From: Lophium mytilinum
Taxonomy: Eukaryota; Ascomycota; Dothideomycetes; Mytilinidiales; Mytilinidiaceae
Length of the DNA stretch: 64,000 nucleotides
Reading direction: 5' to 3'
Assembly (NCBI GenBank): GCA_010093605.1
Contig: MU004192.1
Location: forward strand, 1,280,504-1,344,503
Shown: positions 39,668-50,117 of the stretch, one piece after another
How positions within the stretch are numbered: position 1 is the stretch's first letter
Layout of the letters: every line of letters starts with the position of its first letter
Notes under the pieces: generated by a model
What the model was told of the DNA's origin: nothing
Database searches by the model: none
The model's input: the letters and a program-made list of their open reading frames with translations, nothing else
Made by a program: the position numbers and the translations under genes

Positions 39668-39838
39668 CGTCTGAAGTAATCAAGATGAAGTGAAAGACTT
39701 TAGGCTATGAATTGTGAGCTGTGCGAAGAATAAGGAAACGGAGGATGCGGTGGTGAAGAACGAAGAAGGTGAGAAGTGAGAGGAAAATCTATACCTAGGG
39801 CGGACTGATATCATGGCAACGGCAGGTCGATGTTGATT

Positions 39839-39887
39839 GCAGGTACGTCCCTCCGGTGGAAAGTAATGTCCCGAGGGACGTACCTGC
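39839..39887. repeat. Perfect 15-bp inverted repeat with 19-nt loop
   Basis: The left arm GCAGGTACGTCCCTC (39839-39853) is exactly complementary to GAGGGACGTACCTGC (39873-39887). The loop is 39854-39872. It stands in the intergenic space between the duplication and the minisatellite. Confidence 0.95.
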
Positions 39888-39916
39888 GAGGGTGTCTGAT
39901 GCAGGTGTGATGAATG

Positions 39917-40070
39917 TGGATGAAGGTTGGACGAAGGTGAGTAGAAGGTTAGGTGGAAGGTTGGAAGAAGGTCGATGAAGGTGGATGAAGGCGGGTGGAA
40001 GGCCAGGTGGAAGAAGGTGGAAGGTTGGGTGGAAGGTTGGGTGGAAGGTTGGGTGGAAGGTTGGATGGAG
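39917..40070 (+). repeat. Minisatellite of GGTTGGGTGGAA-type units
   Basis: About a dozen 8-12 bp units based on GAAGGTTGG/GAAGGTGGAT; the last four are almost exact copies of the 12-mer GGTTGGGTGGAA (about 40018-40065). Strand purine bias is strong. Confidence 0.9.
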
Positions 40071-40655
40071 TGTTAAGAGCGAACCGCCGGGGCCGACCTT
40101 CGGCGATCTTCAGAGTAGATCATAGGACAAGATCCGTAACGAAGGCAGCTTGATAGCATGATAAAGGTAAGGTCTGCAGGTGCATACAGTCCCAGGCCTC
40201 AAGTCTGGGGACTTGCCCACTCAACACCACTGTTGGGGGTAGCCTGACTGCTGAGCAGACAATTGGTCAAGAGGCAGTCTGATCTGCATTGCTTGAAGCT
40301 TGACATCGCCCTCGAGTCTTCGAAACCCTGTGGGTGTACCCCAAGCAGTGGCGTACTAGTGTGCGTAATATCCCGTGACTATCACGGCCCCTTCCCAACC
40401 TTGCCGACTTCGCAGGTATGAATGCCCCGGGAAAGAAGTGAAGGAAGAGAAGGAAGAGACTGAATAACGAAGGAATGCGGCACAGGATGTGGTCAAGAAG
40501 ACAGGTTTGTTATACAGGGTTCTACATGCGCGGTCTATGCTACACGCCAATACACAGATGAAGCCATGAGTGCTGAGAACCGCTCTCGAGCCAGCCAATT
40601 CGATGTTTGATATTCGCCCCTAACTTACAACTTCCAACGTGGTCTTTGGAGGTGG
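40071..40655. other. 3' flank of the uL22m gene, nothing recognisable
   Basis: Short frames only. A motif CAGTGGCGTACTAGTG near 40350 may be a very old dispersed-repeat copy, too weak to call. Confidence 0.35.
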
Positions 40656-41900
40656 CTACCACAGAGCATATTGTCTCTGCGCCGTGATGGGCCGATCGGG
40701 GAGCTGTACCCAAAGCTTCCGATTATCGCGCTTCTTCTTGTACTCGTCGCTAAGTCGGATCCGCGTCGCCTCTTCCTTCAACACGAATGAGATACCTATC
40801 AACCTCCAATTAGCACCACTCACCCAAAAAAACGCAACCAGCACAGGAAATCAACTCACTCGTCTTCGGATGCCTCAACACATCCGCCCGCCCCCTCGCC
40901 CTCGGCATCACACTCATCGAATAAGGACCCCTACCCACCCACGCCTGGTCCACATAGATCTCCGTCCGATCCCGCACCACCCTCGTCTTGCCCCTCTTAT
41001 CCTCCACTTCCACACTCTCCCCAGCCCTCCCCTCCGCCTTCCCAAGCCCCATCCCCCGCTCCACCACCGCCGTATCCCGCGCCATCTTCAGCGACGCCAG
41101 CACCTCCCTCGCCACCTTCTTCTTGCTAAACCGCATCTGCACCAGCGCCTGCGCAACCGGCTTCCCCGCGATCTGATTCGCCAGCTTCGTGAGCTTCTTC
41201 ACCGAGGTATTGAAGAACGGCGACTTGTACTCCGCGCTGCGTTCCGTGCGCAGCAGCAGCGCGGTTTTCGATAACCGCCCGCGGTGCCGGATGGTGCGGA
41301 TGACGCGCTTGCGCTCCCATGCGCGGCGTTTCGCGGGGAAGGGATCGAGGGCGTAGGCGGCGATGTGGCGGTCGAGGTGGGAGGCGGAGTCAGCAGGAGT
41401 GTCGGCATCAGCTTCTACAGCGAGTTCCTTCCTGGGGGGTTGCTTCTTGGCGATGGCTTTCGAGGGGGTTTCGAGGGCTTTGAGGACCTCGACGCGGCGG
41501 GCGCGCTGCTCCATTGCGAGCTGCTCGGCAGGGGTGCGCTGGGGGACGACGTCGAAGATGGAGGTTGGGGGTAGCGCGCCGGTGGGAATGGAGGGCGTGG
41601 GCTGGATTTTGGGGCCTTTGGGTTTCTCTGCAGCGGCAGCTTCCTGCTTGGCGGTGTATTGGGCCAGGATGGGGTTCCAGTTTTTTTCTGGGTCGGACGG
41701 TAGCGGGGGAGTGTCGTTCTTGGAGGATTTCTTCTCGGCGGGCCTGGGGGCGGAGGAGGTGAGGGTGCGGATTGGGAGGAGGGAGGTCCGAAGGCTGTTG
41801 AGCACGCCGGCTGGGGGTTGTTAGCTCAATTCATCGATGGAGAGAGTAAAATGGGTGTACCTGGCCGGGCCAGCTGGCGAGAGGGTATTCGGAGGCTCAT
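40656..41900 (-). CDS. MRPL22: Mitochondrial large-subunit ribosomal protein uL22m
   Basis: Exons 41861-41900, 40860-41810 and 40656-40795 sum to 377 codons, 376 aa. The first exon supplies a basic, Arg/Ser-rich presequence (MSLRIPSRQLARPAG...) that continues over the junction, fitting import into the mitochondrial matrix. The uL22 core starts near residue 225: KLANQIAGKPVAQALVQMRF, KKKVAREVLASLKMARD, then IYVDQAWVGRGPY and PRARGRADVL, the RNA-binding hairpin that reaches into the exit tunnel. The last exon ends WVQLPDRPITAQRQYALW. The last intron has a GTGAGT donor and a GCTAAT branch site. In the middle is a low-complexity linker of about 150 residues rich in Lys, Pro and Ala. Sure on family. 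Confidence 0.93.
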
Positions 41901-41989
41901 CGTGGCGGGGGTGCCGTCCCGAATGGTGGTGTTGATGCTGTGGTGATGGCCGGGGTTAAAATTCTCGGCAGGCACGCGTCACGTGATAT

Positions 41990-42250
41990 CCCATCTGATA
42001 GAGCCATCCTTCGCGGTGGTGTCCATCAATCAAAACTAGAACCTATAGCCAAATACCTGCTAATTACGCCACCTCTTACGGTGGTATCCGTCGATCAAAA
42101 GTAGAACCTGGACCCAAACACCTGCTGGCTATGCCACCCCTGACGGTGCTATCTATCGGTCAAGAATAGAACCTGTAGTCAGATACCTGCTAGTTGAGCC
42201 ACCTTCTACGGTAGTATCTATCGATCAAAAGTGGCACCAGTAGCATGCTA
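41990..42250 (+). repeat. Four copies of the 65-66 bp dispersed repeat
   Basis: GCCATCCTTCGCGGTGGTGTC, GCCACCTCTTACGGTGGTATC, GCCACCCCTGACGGTGCTATC and GCCACCTTCTACGGTAGTATC follow each other at 65-66 bp. Each is followed by TCGATCAAAA-like text, AGAACCT and TACCTGCT. CCACC and GGTGG form a small inverted repeat in the core. This is the clearest place to define the unit. Confidence 0.9.
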
Positions 42251-42463
42251 TATCTACTTACATCAATCACATTATACTACAAGAAGCACCACATCACGTT
42301 CAGTCATACACTCTTGATCACATACCGAAATTTGTTGGTAATTCCTTCATTTCCAGCACACAAAATGCCGGCCAGGAGTGCCTAAACTCCACGCTAAAGT
42401 TCACATGATGCTGCCCCGGTGCCCCCCCATTCCCTACACACTAGACACGCACAGGCACGGCAC

Positions 42464-45400
42464 TCAGAGTCCAATCCGGCCACGCTTCATCGCAAGCCTC
42501 TGCCCGCGGCCCCGATTACCCAACGCGCGCCTGAAGGAGTGGAACCCCGCGGCGACCTCGCGGCCCTTCGGCGTCGCGATCTTCACCTCGAGCGTCCGGC
42601 CAAAGAACTCAGTGCCATTTAGGCGGGCCACAGCGTCCTCGGCGTCTTGCTAGAAAATCACAAGTTGTGTTAGAAAAACTGCTCTAACCAACAAAAAGCA
42701 GGGCAAGGGTGGTGATTTGAACTTACAGGAGTGTCATAAGTGCCGAAGCAATAGGCCCTGGCGTGACCAACGCCAGTGTGGTTGACGTTCTCCTCCGGCA
42801 GGCCCAAGAAATCGGCCAAGTCCGGCGGCTCAAAGCCCTTGAAGGGGAGACCGCGTACGAAAACCTGCCGGCCCGCTTCTAAGGCTTCGCGTGATTTCTG
42901 CTTCTCCAACTCCTTCTGCTCGTGTTGCGCTAGGAACTTGGCGTGGTTCGGGTTCATTTTGGGTTTCTTGGACGATTCGTCTTCTTCTTCGGCAGGAGCT
43001 GGGGACGGGGTGCGCTTTCGCTTCACGCTTGGTGTGGCTACTTCTGTGGTTTGTATTGGTACTTGTGCGCGAGAAGCTTGTTGCTCAGGAGGAGCTGATT
43101 CCTGGAGTATGGGAGCTTCGCGGGCTAGACGCTCAGCGACCTTTGTGTCGGCGTCGCGGGTGACGATCATGGCGTGCTGGACGACGGAAGCGTTCTCGTG
43201 TTGCTCGCAATGCTGTCGATACATGCGGACGGCTTCCGCAGGGTTGTCAATCGTGTCCAACTCGTTCAAGGCCTCTGCGAGAACGGCGGTGGCTCCCAGA
43301 GGCTGGTTTGAGAGGATACCAAAGCTGGGACCGCTGGGGACAGGCCACATCACTAGTTCCCAGGTGTACCAGCGAGACCAGAAGTCGAGATGGCCGTGAT
43401 GTTTTGACTTCAGATCTGCCCAGGCCTTGCGTGCGTCGTCGATGCGGCCTTGTTGAGTCAAGAGCTTGATCTTGATCTTCTCGAGTCGGAATTGAGGGTC
43501 GCCTGGGTACTGTTGGTCGTACTTGGCGAATTGCTTGATTCCAACTTCATTGACGTGCTCCATCGCGGAGATGATGGCAAGTTCAGCTTCGTCAACAGGC
43601 TCTTCAGCGTGGGCGGCAGAAGCGTTGTGGCTGTTGGTAGTGTTGGTGTTGAAGGCGGCGCGACGGAGAAAGCCGCAGAAGGCAATGAACAGCTGGATGA
43701 GATCTTCCATATCGCCAACGTCAAGGACTCCCGTCTTGAGGGCCTGGTTTTTCACATCCTCGATAGCGGCACGCTGGAAGCCGGCGATCTCCAGGTGGAG
43801 GATCTTGTGGGCCCATAACGCGCCGCACCAGGGAGCGTGGCGGACTGCTTCTTGTAACACCTGTTCAGTTCGAGTCGGCTCGTTTTTCTTGATGAGATAT
43901 TCCACGTAGTCCAGCCAAAGAGCATGCTGGTACGGGAATCGAAGGACGGCTCGGTCGAAGAGCGCCGTGATGGTATCGAAACTAAATACGCCCTCCTTTC
44001 TCATTTCGTGGCGAAGATACGCTACAAAGAGATTGTATTCGTCTCCGCTCGCTTCACCGCCGTGCTCCTGTATCTTGCTTTCGATCTGATCATCCCATGT
44101 CTTCCGATATTTGTAGGCGTTGTTGGCCCTGGCATAAACGCCGAACCCGTGGTGGACGGCCTGCATTTTCTCTTCGTAGGTTGGCATATCGTCGGCATAC
44201 ACCACTGAGACCCACCGCTTGTACAACTCTCGAGTTTCCTCCCATTGGGCATGAGCGCGTGTTAGTCGAGCCTCGTATTGCTCAACAATACTAATGGCCA
44301 GGTTTGGCTGCGGATTTTCCTCGTACTGAGCTTCCTGAATCGCCATCCATCGGTTGAAGACAAGATGGGAGTCTTTCAACTGAGCCCCAGTGGCGCGCCC
44401 TGCCTGTTCCCATGCTTCACGAACTTCGGCCCAAGTGAAGATATTCTGCCCATCTTGCTGCTCCTGTGGGCTCCAATCGCTTCCTTCCTCGGTAAGATTG
44501 TTGGCAGCCAAGTACCAGTCGTATAACATGTTGCCGAACTGGACCCACACTTTGACACTACGCGGCTCATCCTTTAGCGCTTGGGTTTTGCAAAATTCAA
44601 TGAGTGCAAGGCGGTCCTGGGTGGAGTATGCGCTCTTGAGTTTGAAGTCGATCCAGTTGCAGTAGAAGTCCTCGCCCAACGAGTATATGCTGCATATCTG
44701 CTCGAAGGCCTCCTTCAGGTCCGACCAGTGTTCATAGGTGCCCGCGGGCCGCCGTTCTCCCTCTTCGGTGTGTCGCTTGAAGCCGGCGTACAGGGCCTCG
44801 ACGAAGCCTTTGTTGTTCCAGTAGTTGGTGGGCTCCTTGAGGCGAACATCGTAGGCAGTGTTGAGACTGTCGCACTCGTCGCTGGTCAGCGAGGCAGCCT
44901 TGAAGACGCGCGGAGAGTTGTCCTGAGCAGCCATCTGGAGTTCCTTGGCCGAGTTGCCGGAGAGACTGCGCGGGAGGTTTTCGAGACTGTGGACGCGGGT
45001 CAGAGCGTGTTGAGGGTAGCGTGACAAGGTGAAGTGAAGAGATGAGTTGCGCGGTGAAAACCAGGCCGTCGGGGTAGCCCGGCGAGCTTAAGGAGTGTGC
45101 AGGACTGACAGGTCGGTGAAAGGGTGTTCGAATGGTGAAGGTCCCATTGCCTTGAGGATGTGGTGTTGGGGACGGGAAGGTGCAGTGGTGGTGCGGTGGG
45201 AAAAGAGTGAAAACAAAAAACAGAAGAGACTTACGTCATGGGAGGGCGCGTCGGTGGATGAGCCTGAGCTTCTCGCGCGCCGCTGGCACTGTGCGGCACT
45301 GCCTGCTGCTGTTGCTGCATCGAAGCCAGATCTGTTCCGCTTCCTGTTAGCAGCCGCCTTTCCGCGTCAAACAGCTCCACTTCCCACTCACCAGCCAGTG

Positions 45401-45809
45401 TGTCCATACCCGGCGTCGACGTGTGTCTCGAGAGCGGCGGCTGCGGGGGCGTCATGCGCGTGTCGAAGGTCTGAATGCCCCGGGCATCAATCGGAGGGGT
45501 GCTCGCGGCGCTGTGGATAGTTCCCGCGCGCCCGTTGACGCTCGACAGGCCCGGCGACGGCAGCTGGCCGCCCATTGCGAGATGTGTGTGGTACGAATTG
45601 TGCGTGAGCGTCGAGGACGGCATCGGCTCGACGTGGGAATGCGGCGACGAGGTGATCTGTTGGCTCAGGGTGCTCGAGGTGCGGCGCGGCGGTGCCTGTC
45701 TCTGCGGCCGCTTCAACGGCGAGCTCATGGGCGACTGACGCAGCCGCGGAGGAGGAGGAGTATCGCCCACAGGCGACTCCTGCGGCGACAGCAGGCTGTT
45801 GATGTCCAT
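42464..45809 (-). CDS. PRP24: HAT-repeat/RRM splicing factor, Prp24/SART3 type
   Basis: Exons 45392-45809, 45235-45331, 42727-44986 and 42464-42649 sum to exactly 987 codons, 986 aa. Translation starts with MDINSLLSPQESP, then a Pro/Ser-rich region and DTLADLASMQQQQQ across the first junction. The large third exon holds half-a-TPR (HAT) helices: WSDLKEAFEQICSIY, EDFYCNWIDFKLK, VWVQFGNMLYDWYL, ALWLDYVEYLIKK, GALWAHKILHLEIAG and FWSRWYTWELVMWP. After a basic linker (KRKRTPSPAP) comes an RRM, FVRGLPFKGFE with RAYCFGTYDTPQDAEDAV across the last junction. Such proteins recycle U4/U6 snRNPs in the nucleus. Only one RRM is evident, fewer than in SART3 or yeast Prp24, and the tail ends in RGRGQRLAMKRGRIGL. 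The second intron joins two frames I first took for separate genes; phase, donor GTAAGT and acceptor CCACAG all agree. Confidence 0.88.
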
Positions 45810-46559
45810 GTGGGAGGATGCTGGGCTCGGGGGATGGAGAGGGCGACGAAGACGAAGTTTGCGCAGGCGGGCTGGGACTGGCTCGGTGCAGATCGAAATT
45901 CATGGACGTGGTCAAGCTACGCCGAGAGCGATGTCGCGCATGTCAACAAGGACGGGCGCCGAATTGGTCGCTGTAGTGCTGGGGGTGCGGGCGAAGGACT
46001 CGCGGCGTCGGTATTCAGTGCTGTGGTGGTGCTCCTGGGCTGCACAAAGGCGTCCGATGATGCTGTCACGGCTCCCAGGGCTGCACTTGACCCTCTCAAG
46101 CCCTGCAAGCCCTGTCTCGGCATGCCGTCAGGTCCGCGCCAGCTGCTTTGGGGGCTAGCCATGCAGCCGTGGTGCAGCGGAGTCCATCGCCTCGACTCCG
46201 AGACGCCCTCGCCAATCGGGAGCCGCGTTAGGGGCGACGGTCTGGGCCCGGGATAGGGCTGATGTCCTCTCTGGTCACCTCATGGCTGGCTATTCATGTG
46301 AGACAGGAATCGATATCAAGATTGAATCAAGGAAGCAGGCTCGTTAATCAAGATCCCTTGCCGTATATAGCACAGGCCCGACCATCCAGGCTCACTGCGC
46401 AGTATCTCCACGAGGACTACAGCTATCAAGACAAGAGTGGTGCCATTAGAATCGCAGCAATCTCTTCTCTAACATGACTCGGTCGCCTGAATCGCCACCA
46501 TAAGATCGAGCTTATTCTTTTCAGTAAAAGAAGAATGGCTACTTGGCGTCTTTCCGCAG
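45810..46559. other. Promoter side of the Prp24-like gene
   Basis: Up to about 46250 the plus strand has a long open frame that is the antisense of the first Prp24-like exon and its leader, not a gene. From 46260 to 46560 nothing is recognisable. Confidence 0.4.
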
Positions 46560-47600
46560 CTACCCACCCCCTAGACCTAGAAAGTTAAGTTGGGCCTCCC
46601 TCTTACCAAGGAGACCTCTACAAGTCTAGTAGAGTATTTGAGACCTCGACATATACGCTGGATGCATTATAGGGGTAGGTATCGCGCAGTGAAGAAGGTT
46701 TATAACATAAAACTACGGATTCCAAAGGCACTTTAGTGTATATAAAGGGCCACCAGACCCTTACGGCTGGAAACAATTTAGCGTCTCAAGCCCCCGTTAA
46801 TTCATGTTGAGTCGGTGTGCATATAGTGGACTACCTTCCCGCAATCTATATGCATAATCTAGCACCCCTCGGAGCTCGTAGTTTAGCTACTTAAATATAT
46901 TACTGCAGAAGTGCTACTTTAGAAGCTATTTACTACTATAAGGAGCACCTTCGCGAGTAGGTAGCCGACCGACTAAAAGACAGTCTAATATATAATGCGT
47001 AAGTCTAGATATTAGTTCAGAATAGCTATAAGTCTAGCTATATTAATATTAGCACGCTTAAGTACTATTTTAGAAGCTATATAGCACTGTTAGGGGTATC
47101 CCAGCTAGTAGGTACTCAGTTAGCTAAAAGGTTGGCTAATATCTACTAAAGTAAACTTAATTTCAGTCGCAAGGAATATAGAGATATATATCTTAGTATT
47201 ATACTGCACTAGCCCTAGTCTTAGTAAATCGACGTTACTATTAGGGCTGGCCCAGCGGGTGGGTTTACTACGTTGAACGCTATCCTATTTTCCACTGCAG
47301 CAACTATCACGTTGGTTGCAAGGAGTTCCTAGAAATATATATCTTGGTACCGCACTGCACGGGTTCTACTCTTGATTGCTTATTAGCACTGTCAGGGGTG
47401 GCCCAGTGGGTAGGCATTCCGTCAATCAAAAGGTAGCCTGGTTTCTACTGCAGCGATCTATGCATCTTGCTTGGAGTTCAAAAGAATAGGCACGTATGTA
47501 TGTATACCAATGCACGGGTTCCACTCTCGATTAGTTGATAGCACCGTCAGGGGTGGCCCAGCCCGCAGGTGTCCGGCCAGCCAAAAAGCATCCAATTTTC
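46560..47600 (-). repeat. AT-shifted block ending in reverse-oriented dispersed repeats
   Basis: 46560-47260 is clearly more A/T- and TA-rich than the surroundings. On the minus strand the family core GCCACCCCTGACGGTGCTA is readable near 47541-47559 and near 47396-47414 (GCCACCCCTGACAGTGCTA), with more eroded copies near 47245 and 47100. Spacing is about 140-150 bp. C-to-T type wear fits RIP. Confidence 0.7.
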
Positions 47601-47675
47601 CACCAAAAACGCCAGCGCTATGCAACCAGCCATCCCATCCCCAGAAGCCAGACTCCAGAACAGTCAAAGAAGCAA

Positions 47676-49400
47676 TCACACATGCCCATTTACTAGCATA
47701 TCCACCATACCTGCGACCCGGTTCGCGACCTGGCTCGCCTCGAGCCCGTTGCGCACCGCCGTGCACAGGTCCGTGAACAGCTGTTGCGTGTCGGGCGATT
47801 GAGCGAGGTACTCGGCGTAGAGGTCGAGGACGAGGAGGATGACGTCCGAGGCAAGGGTGACGAGGCGCGGTTGCGTGATGAGGGTGGTGTTGATCCAGCG
47901 TAGGATGGGCTGGAGGGTGAGCTCGTCGCGGTTGGAGAGGGCGGTACGGAGTGCAGAGCGGTGGCGGAGCGTGGTGAGGAGGGTGGTGGTGTCTTGGAGG
48001 CTGTTGGGGGACTGGGGGACGTTAGTAGGGGAACTTTGCGGGAGAGATGGGATTTGAAAGGGTAGTGAGTCTAGGGGTGAGTGGTGATAAGAAGGGGTTT
48101 GGATGCATACTTTTGATTCCAACACCTGATCAAGCGCCGTCTCGTACTTGCCGGCCTGAAGCGATAGCTCCCAGTTGGCAAAGTTCTTGATTTTGCCCCT
48201 GTCGTTGCCTTTGATGATGATGTCGGCGCCTTCGCCTGTGTAGTCTTTGCCACGGAGTCGCTTTTCCCAGCCCTTCCCCCTCTTCCGTTTCAACGACTTC
48301 TTGTCGTACTCATCAATCTTCCCGTCCATTAAAGCGGCCATCTCTTTCTCGCGCTCTTTCGCAAGCGCTTTTTGCTTGCCAGACAACCGAGTCTTGACAG
48401 ATAGCAGTCCAGACTCCATACCGACGGCAAGATGTCTGTCTTCCCTTGCAGCTCCAGAACTGATAACAGAGAGCGACAATACCGGACTGGGATACTTGAA
48501 GCCAGCAACTACGTTCCACGCAGCAGTCTCAAACACCTTGACATGGCCGTCAAGTCCTCCACTCAGCACTCTGGTGCCATCATTCGCAAGCGCCAGACAC
48601 GTAACAGTCTTCTGATGGTTCTCCAGCAGCTCCTGCGTCCTCGCGCCCACTAGATCCAACACCGCAATCTGATTCCCACCCGCGGCCAACACCGTCGTGG
48701 CCGACGGCATCGGAAGTACCGCCTCAACCATCGAGCCCATGTTAAAGATCATGACCTCCTTCCCCGGCGTCCTCGGATCCCACAACCGCACAGTCTGATC
48801 ATAACTCCCACTAACCACCAACCCACTCGCCTGCTTCGGCATGAACGCGCCCGACCGCACATAGTCATCGTGTCCATAGAAAGTATGCGTGCTCGCATCC
48901 GACGGTAGATCCCATATCCGCACCGTAGTGTCATCGCTTGCGCTCATCAACGTCGTCAGTTCGTCTGGATGCCACTTCGTCACCCACACCGGCTGCTTAT
49001 GCTCCTTCCACGTCTTCAGGATCGCGCGTGAGCTGATGTCGAAGGTCTGAATCGCGCCTGTCTCGCCGCCCGCCACGAGGATCCGGCCATCGCGGCGAAT
49101 GGTGCCGCTGTGCGCGACGTCCTCGGCGCTGAAGCGCGATATTGTTTTCACGAGCTGTCGGGTTTTGGAGCTGAAGATCTGGACGCGCGGACCGGACGTC
49201 ACGGCAAAGGTCTCGGCGGGCGGTGAAGCGGAGATTCGGGTGGGAGGCGGAGGGAATGAGATGGAGGTTATGGCGGTGTTGTTCGGTGCGGAGAGCTGCA
49301 GGTCGTTGGTGAAGGAGTTCCAGTATTTTTGCTCGGGCGTTATGGCGGAGGGCCCTGTGGGGAGCTTCACCCGCTGCAGGGGTTGCACTTCGGCGGCCAT
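47676..49400 (-). CDS. UTP15: U3 snoRNP/SSU-processome WD40 protein Utp15
   Basis: Utp15 is a t-UTP (UtpA) subunit that couples rDNA transcription to early pre-rRNA processing in the nucleolus. Exons 48111-49400 and 47676-48011 give 541 aa, near the usual 510-540. The N-terminus (QKYWNSF) and WD40 blades are clear: KTWKEHKQPVWVTKWHPD, LMSASDDTTVRIWDLPSD, FYGHDDYVRSGAF, VVSGSYDQTVRLWDPR, LSGGLDGHVKVFETAAWNVV. The basic KSLKRKRGKGWEKRLRGKDY motif and the helical UTP15 C-terminal domain (FANWELSLQAGKYETALDQVLE) follow. The intron at 48012-48110 is 99 nt long and has no stop, so the frame reads straight through it, but GTATGC, CTACTAAC and CCCAG mark it. The 3' end lies only 75 bp from reverse-oriented repeats. 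Confidence 0.96.
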   Translation of the reverse strand: MAAEVQPLQRVKLPTGPSAITPEQKYWNSFTNDLQLSAPNNTAITSISFPPPPTRISASPPAETFAVTSGPRVQIFSSKTRQLVKTISRFSAEDVAHSGTIRRDGRILVAGGETGAIQTFDISSRAILKTWKEHKQPVWVTKWHPDELTTLMSASDDTTVRIWDLPSDASTHTFYGHDDYVRSGAFMPKQASGLVVSGSYDQTVRLWDPRTPGKEVMIFNMGSMVEAVLPMPSATTVLAAGGNQIAVLDLVGARTQELLENHQKTVTCLALANDGTRVLSGGLDGHVKVFETAAWNVVAGFKYPSPVLSLSVISSGAAREDRHLAVGMESGLLSVKTRLSGKQKALAKEREKEMAALMDGKIDEYDKKSLKRKRGKGWEKRLRGKDYTGEGADIIIKGNDRGKIKNFANWELSLQAGKYETALDQVLESKVCIQTPSYHHSPLDSLPFQIPSLPQSSPTNVPQSPNSLQDTTTLLTTLRHRSALRTALSNRDELTLQPILRWINTTLITQPRLVTLASDVILLVLDLYAEYLAQSPDTQQLFTDLCTAVRNGLEASQVANRVAGMVDMLVNGHV

Positions 49401-49552
49401 TGTGAGGTGAGTAGCTGTGCTGGTCGAGGATGGGGAGGAGTGGTGAAGGACTCGGTGGTGGTGGAGATAATTTTTGTGAGCCCGAGCTTTGCCAAGATTT
49501 CGTGGATTTCATCCCTGCAGCACATAGCAGTGGAAATTAGCCTACCTTTTGA
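49401..49552. other. UTP15 promoter and leader
   Basis: Short upstream stretch between the UTP15 start codon and a repeat copy. No TATA box is obvious. Confidence 0.4.
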
Positions 49553-49625
49553 CTGACCGAACACCTGCTGGCTGGGCCACCCTCTACAGTGGTATTTGAT
49601 TGGTTAGAGTAGAAGTCAATTTCGT
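49553..49625 (+). repeat. Single forward copy of the dispersed repeat
   Basis: ACCGAACACCTGCTGGCTGG followed by GCCACCCTCTACAGTGGTATT matches the 42.1 kb units. With the reverse copies at 47.4-47.6 kb it brackets UTP15 in inverted orientation. Confidence 0.8.
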
Positions 49626-50117
49626 GCTATATCCCACTGTCTGAACTTGAAAAACTAAAAAATAATTCTAAAATTGGAATACGTAGAACTATATCTGCAT
49701 CGACTAAGGGGTCCCCTAAGGCTTTCTCTTCTTCAAAAGTTCTCTCCTTCCCATTATCTTGTCCGATAGTGGTTCTACCACTCTCTATTGTCGGGCGTGC
49801 TGCAGTAGCTAGAGTCATTCTCTCCTGGACATTGCTCTCTGGACACTCTCTGCGCAACCCTCACCTTAACGTTCTGGAGCTTTGAAGGTGGGGACTGTTG
49901 TAGTTAGGCGCTTGCGGGGGTCTTGGGGAGTATAGGGAGGTGCGTGAAGGAGAGGTGCATGAGGGATGGGTGGCACAATCGTGACCCTAAGAAAGGGATG
50001 GCTGGCAGTAAAATCGTACATTTCCGTCGTATTACTCGTGAAATCGTATACCCACATTACTCCCCCCCCACCATTTCCCACACACCCCCAACCGGCATCC
50101 AGCAGACTAGTCCCCCA
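49626..50117. other. Intergenic, no gene
   Basis: The left half is AT-rich; the right half is C/A-rich near the 3' end of the surface-protein gene. No supported frame. Confidence 0.4.

Noticed and set aside
40639-41274. 211-codon plus-strand frame rich in His, Pro and Leu
   Set aside because: Antisense to uL22m; low-complexity shadow of its Lys/Arg-rich codons.
45423-46256. 277-codon plus-strand frame
   Set aside because: It is antisense to the first exon and leader of the Prp24-like gene and has the Arg-rich composition typical of a shadow frame.
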